In this document: one piece after another, positions 63,406-64,000 of the stretch
Position numbering within the stretch: position 1 is the first letter of the stretch
How the letters are laid out: each line of letters starts with the position of its first letter
Assembly: GCF_015694405.1 (NCBI RefSeq)
Contig: NZ_JADQDB010000003.1
Coordinates: forward strand, 372,001-436,000
Source of the DNA: Pelagibacterium limicola
Lineage (GTDB): Bacteria; Pseudomonadota; Alphaproteobacteria; Rhizobiales; Devosiaceae
Reading direction: 5' to 3'
Length of the DNA stretch: 64,000 bases
Notes under the pieces: generated by a model
Databases searched by the model: none
Seen by the model: only the letters and a program-made list of their open reading frames with translations
What the model was told of the DNA's origin: nothing
Made by a program: the position numbers and the translations under genes

Positions 63406-64000
63406 TCAGGCCCTTGTGCCGCTGCGGGCGGCGGGAAGCAAAAGGGTCGCCTTAAGTCCGCCCATTTCCGACGGGGTCAATGTCAGTGAACCCCCATACA
63501 CATCCACAAGTTCCTTGACGATATCGAGCCCAAGGCCGCTTCCGGGCGTTTTTTCGTCCAACCTGACACCGCGGCGCAACACTTTCTCGGCATCTTCCTG
63601 CGAAAGACCCGGTCCGTCGTCATCGATGACGATCCGCACCCGCCGGGCACCGTCGGGGCCGGCTGATAAACGGACCGAGGTTCTTGCCCATTTGCAGCCA
63701 TTGTCGAGCAGGTTGCCCACCATCTCTTCGAGATCGCTCTCGTCGCCCCGGAACCAGGGGGTGGCCTCGTCCACGACGGTCGCAACATCGCAGGCCTTGT
63801 TGATCTTGGCCATGACGCGGCCCAGCCGCGCGAGCACCGCTGCCGTGTCGGAGCGCTTGCCCACGACGCTTGAACGCGCCGCCAGCCGGGCCTTGTCGAG
63901 ATAGGTCGAGACGATGCGCGACATGTTTTCCGTCTCGGTCATCACCGTCCGGCCCAGCAGGGACGTATCGGCATCGGCTTCGTTGCGCAGCACGGCGAGC
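63406..64000 (-). CDS. Sensor histidine kinase, C-terminal part (5' end outside window)
   Basis: The open frame enters from the window edge. The visible part has the end of a dimerisation helix (SRIVSTYLDKARLAARSSVV) and the HATPase domain: N box MVGNLLDNGCKWA, G1 IDDDGPGLSQEDAEKV, G2 PGSGLGLDIVKELV. The architecture fits PhoQ/FeuQ-like kinases. The phosphorylated His must be beyond position 64000. A partner regulator is expected upstream, outside the window. Confidence 0.88.
   Translation of the reverse strand, partial: LAVLRNEADADTSLLGRTVMTETENMSRIVSTYLDKARLAARSSVVGKRSDTAAVLARLGRVMAKINKACDVATVVDEATPWFRGDESDLEEMVGNLLDNGCKWARTSVRLSAGPDGARRVRIVIDDDGPGLSQEDAEKVLRRGVRLDEKTPGSGLGLDIVKELVDVYGGSLTLTPSEMGGLKATLLLPAARSGTRA

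Noticed and set aside
1-64000. CRISPR array, tRNA or rRNA genes
   Set aside because: No regularly spaced direct repeats and no recognisable tRNA or rRNA sequence were noticed on either strand.

Overview
The window looks like a chromosome segment of an alphaproteobacterium of the order Hyphomicrobiales (Rhizobiales). The strongest argument is gene order: ccmI-ccmE-ccmF-ccmH, degP, a FeuP/FeuQ-like two-component pair and glnE lie in a row on the minus strand (46.4-58.3 kb), as in rhizobia and Brucella (cycHJKL-degP-feuPQ-glnE). A Devosiaceae-like host would fit, but the genus is a guess. No rRNA, tRNA or CRISPR array was seen.

Left part (1-24.25 kb), accessory in character. (a) 1-6.5 kb: an NDP-forming acyl-CoA ligase (cut by the window edge), a LysR regulator, a fused enoyl-CoA hydratase/3-hydroxyacyl-CoA dehydrogenase and a PcaF/PaaJ-type thiolase. 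Together they form most of a beta-oxidation route for an organic acid, without an acyl-CoA dehydrogenase. (b) 7.2-8.2 kb: a dead IS630-family insertion sequence with recognisable inverted repeats. (c) 8.5-14.4 kb: a sugar ABC importer (binding protein, two permeases, ATPase) plus a NagZ-like family 3 glycosidase. (d) 14.5-23.3 kb: a Nit1C-type cluster, the gene set linked to cyanide assimilation and nitrogen starvation: Sll0783-like protein, nitrilase, radical SAM protein, GNAT, AIR-synthase-like protein, MSMEG_0570-like protein and MSMEG_0569-like flavoprotein. It carries two extra genes (LnmK/Pnap_2097-like and carboxymuconolactone-decarboxylase-like) and a divergent MocR-type regulator facing a mirrored sequence pair. 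(e) 23.8-24.3 kb: a PrtN-like small DNA-binding protein and, next to it, the first codons of dusA cut off after the conserved APMMDWT motif. The 5' end of dusA is a known integration site for genomic islands, so I read about 24.27 kb as one end of an island that extends leftwards, probably past the start of the window, with the Nit1C cluster as cargo.

Right part (24.4-64 kb), more core-like and by eye more GC-rich. It starts with a RES/Xre toxin-antitoxin pair, an AEC transporter and cyclopropane fatty acid synthase. A run of small regulatory modules follows (28.2-33.4 kb): DGPF protein plus ECF sigma factor with a long C-terminal extension, two ArsR-SRPBCC cassettes, a GST and a RibD-like reductase. 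Then come a GNAT-nitrilase fusion, a PQQ-type sugar dehydrogenase, a D-lyxose/D-mannose isomerase with a GH2 beta-mannosidase, a membrane methyltransferase, a DoxX protein, two tandem ABC exporters, a PAS histidine kinase and the conserved glnE-feuQP-degP-ccmHFEI block (with a TauE-type permease inserted). The end holds a sarcosine-oxidase-alpha-like oxidoreductase with an unrecognised partner, a conserved hypothetical, a lipoprotein and the 3' part of another histidine kinase.
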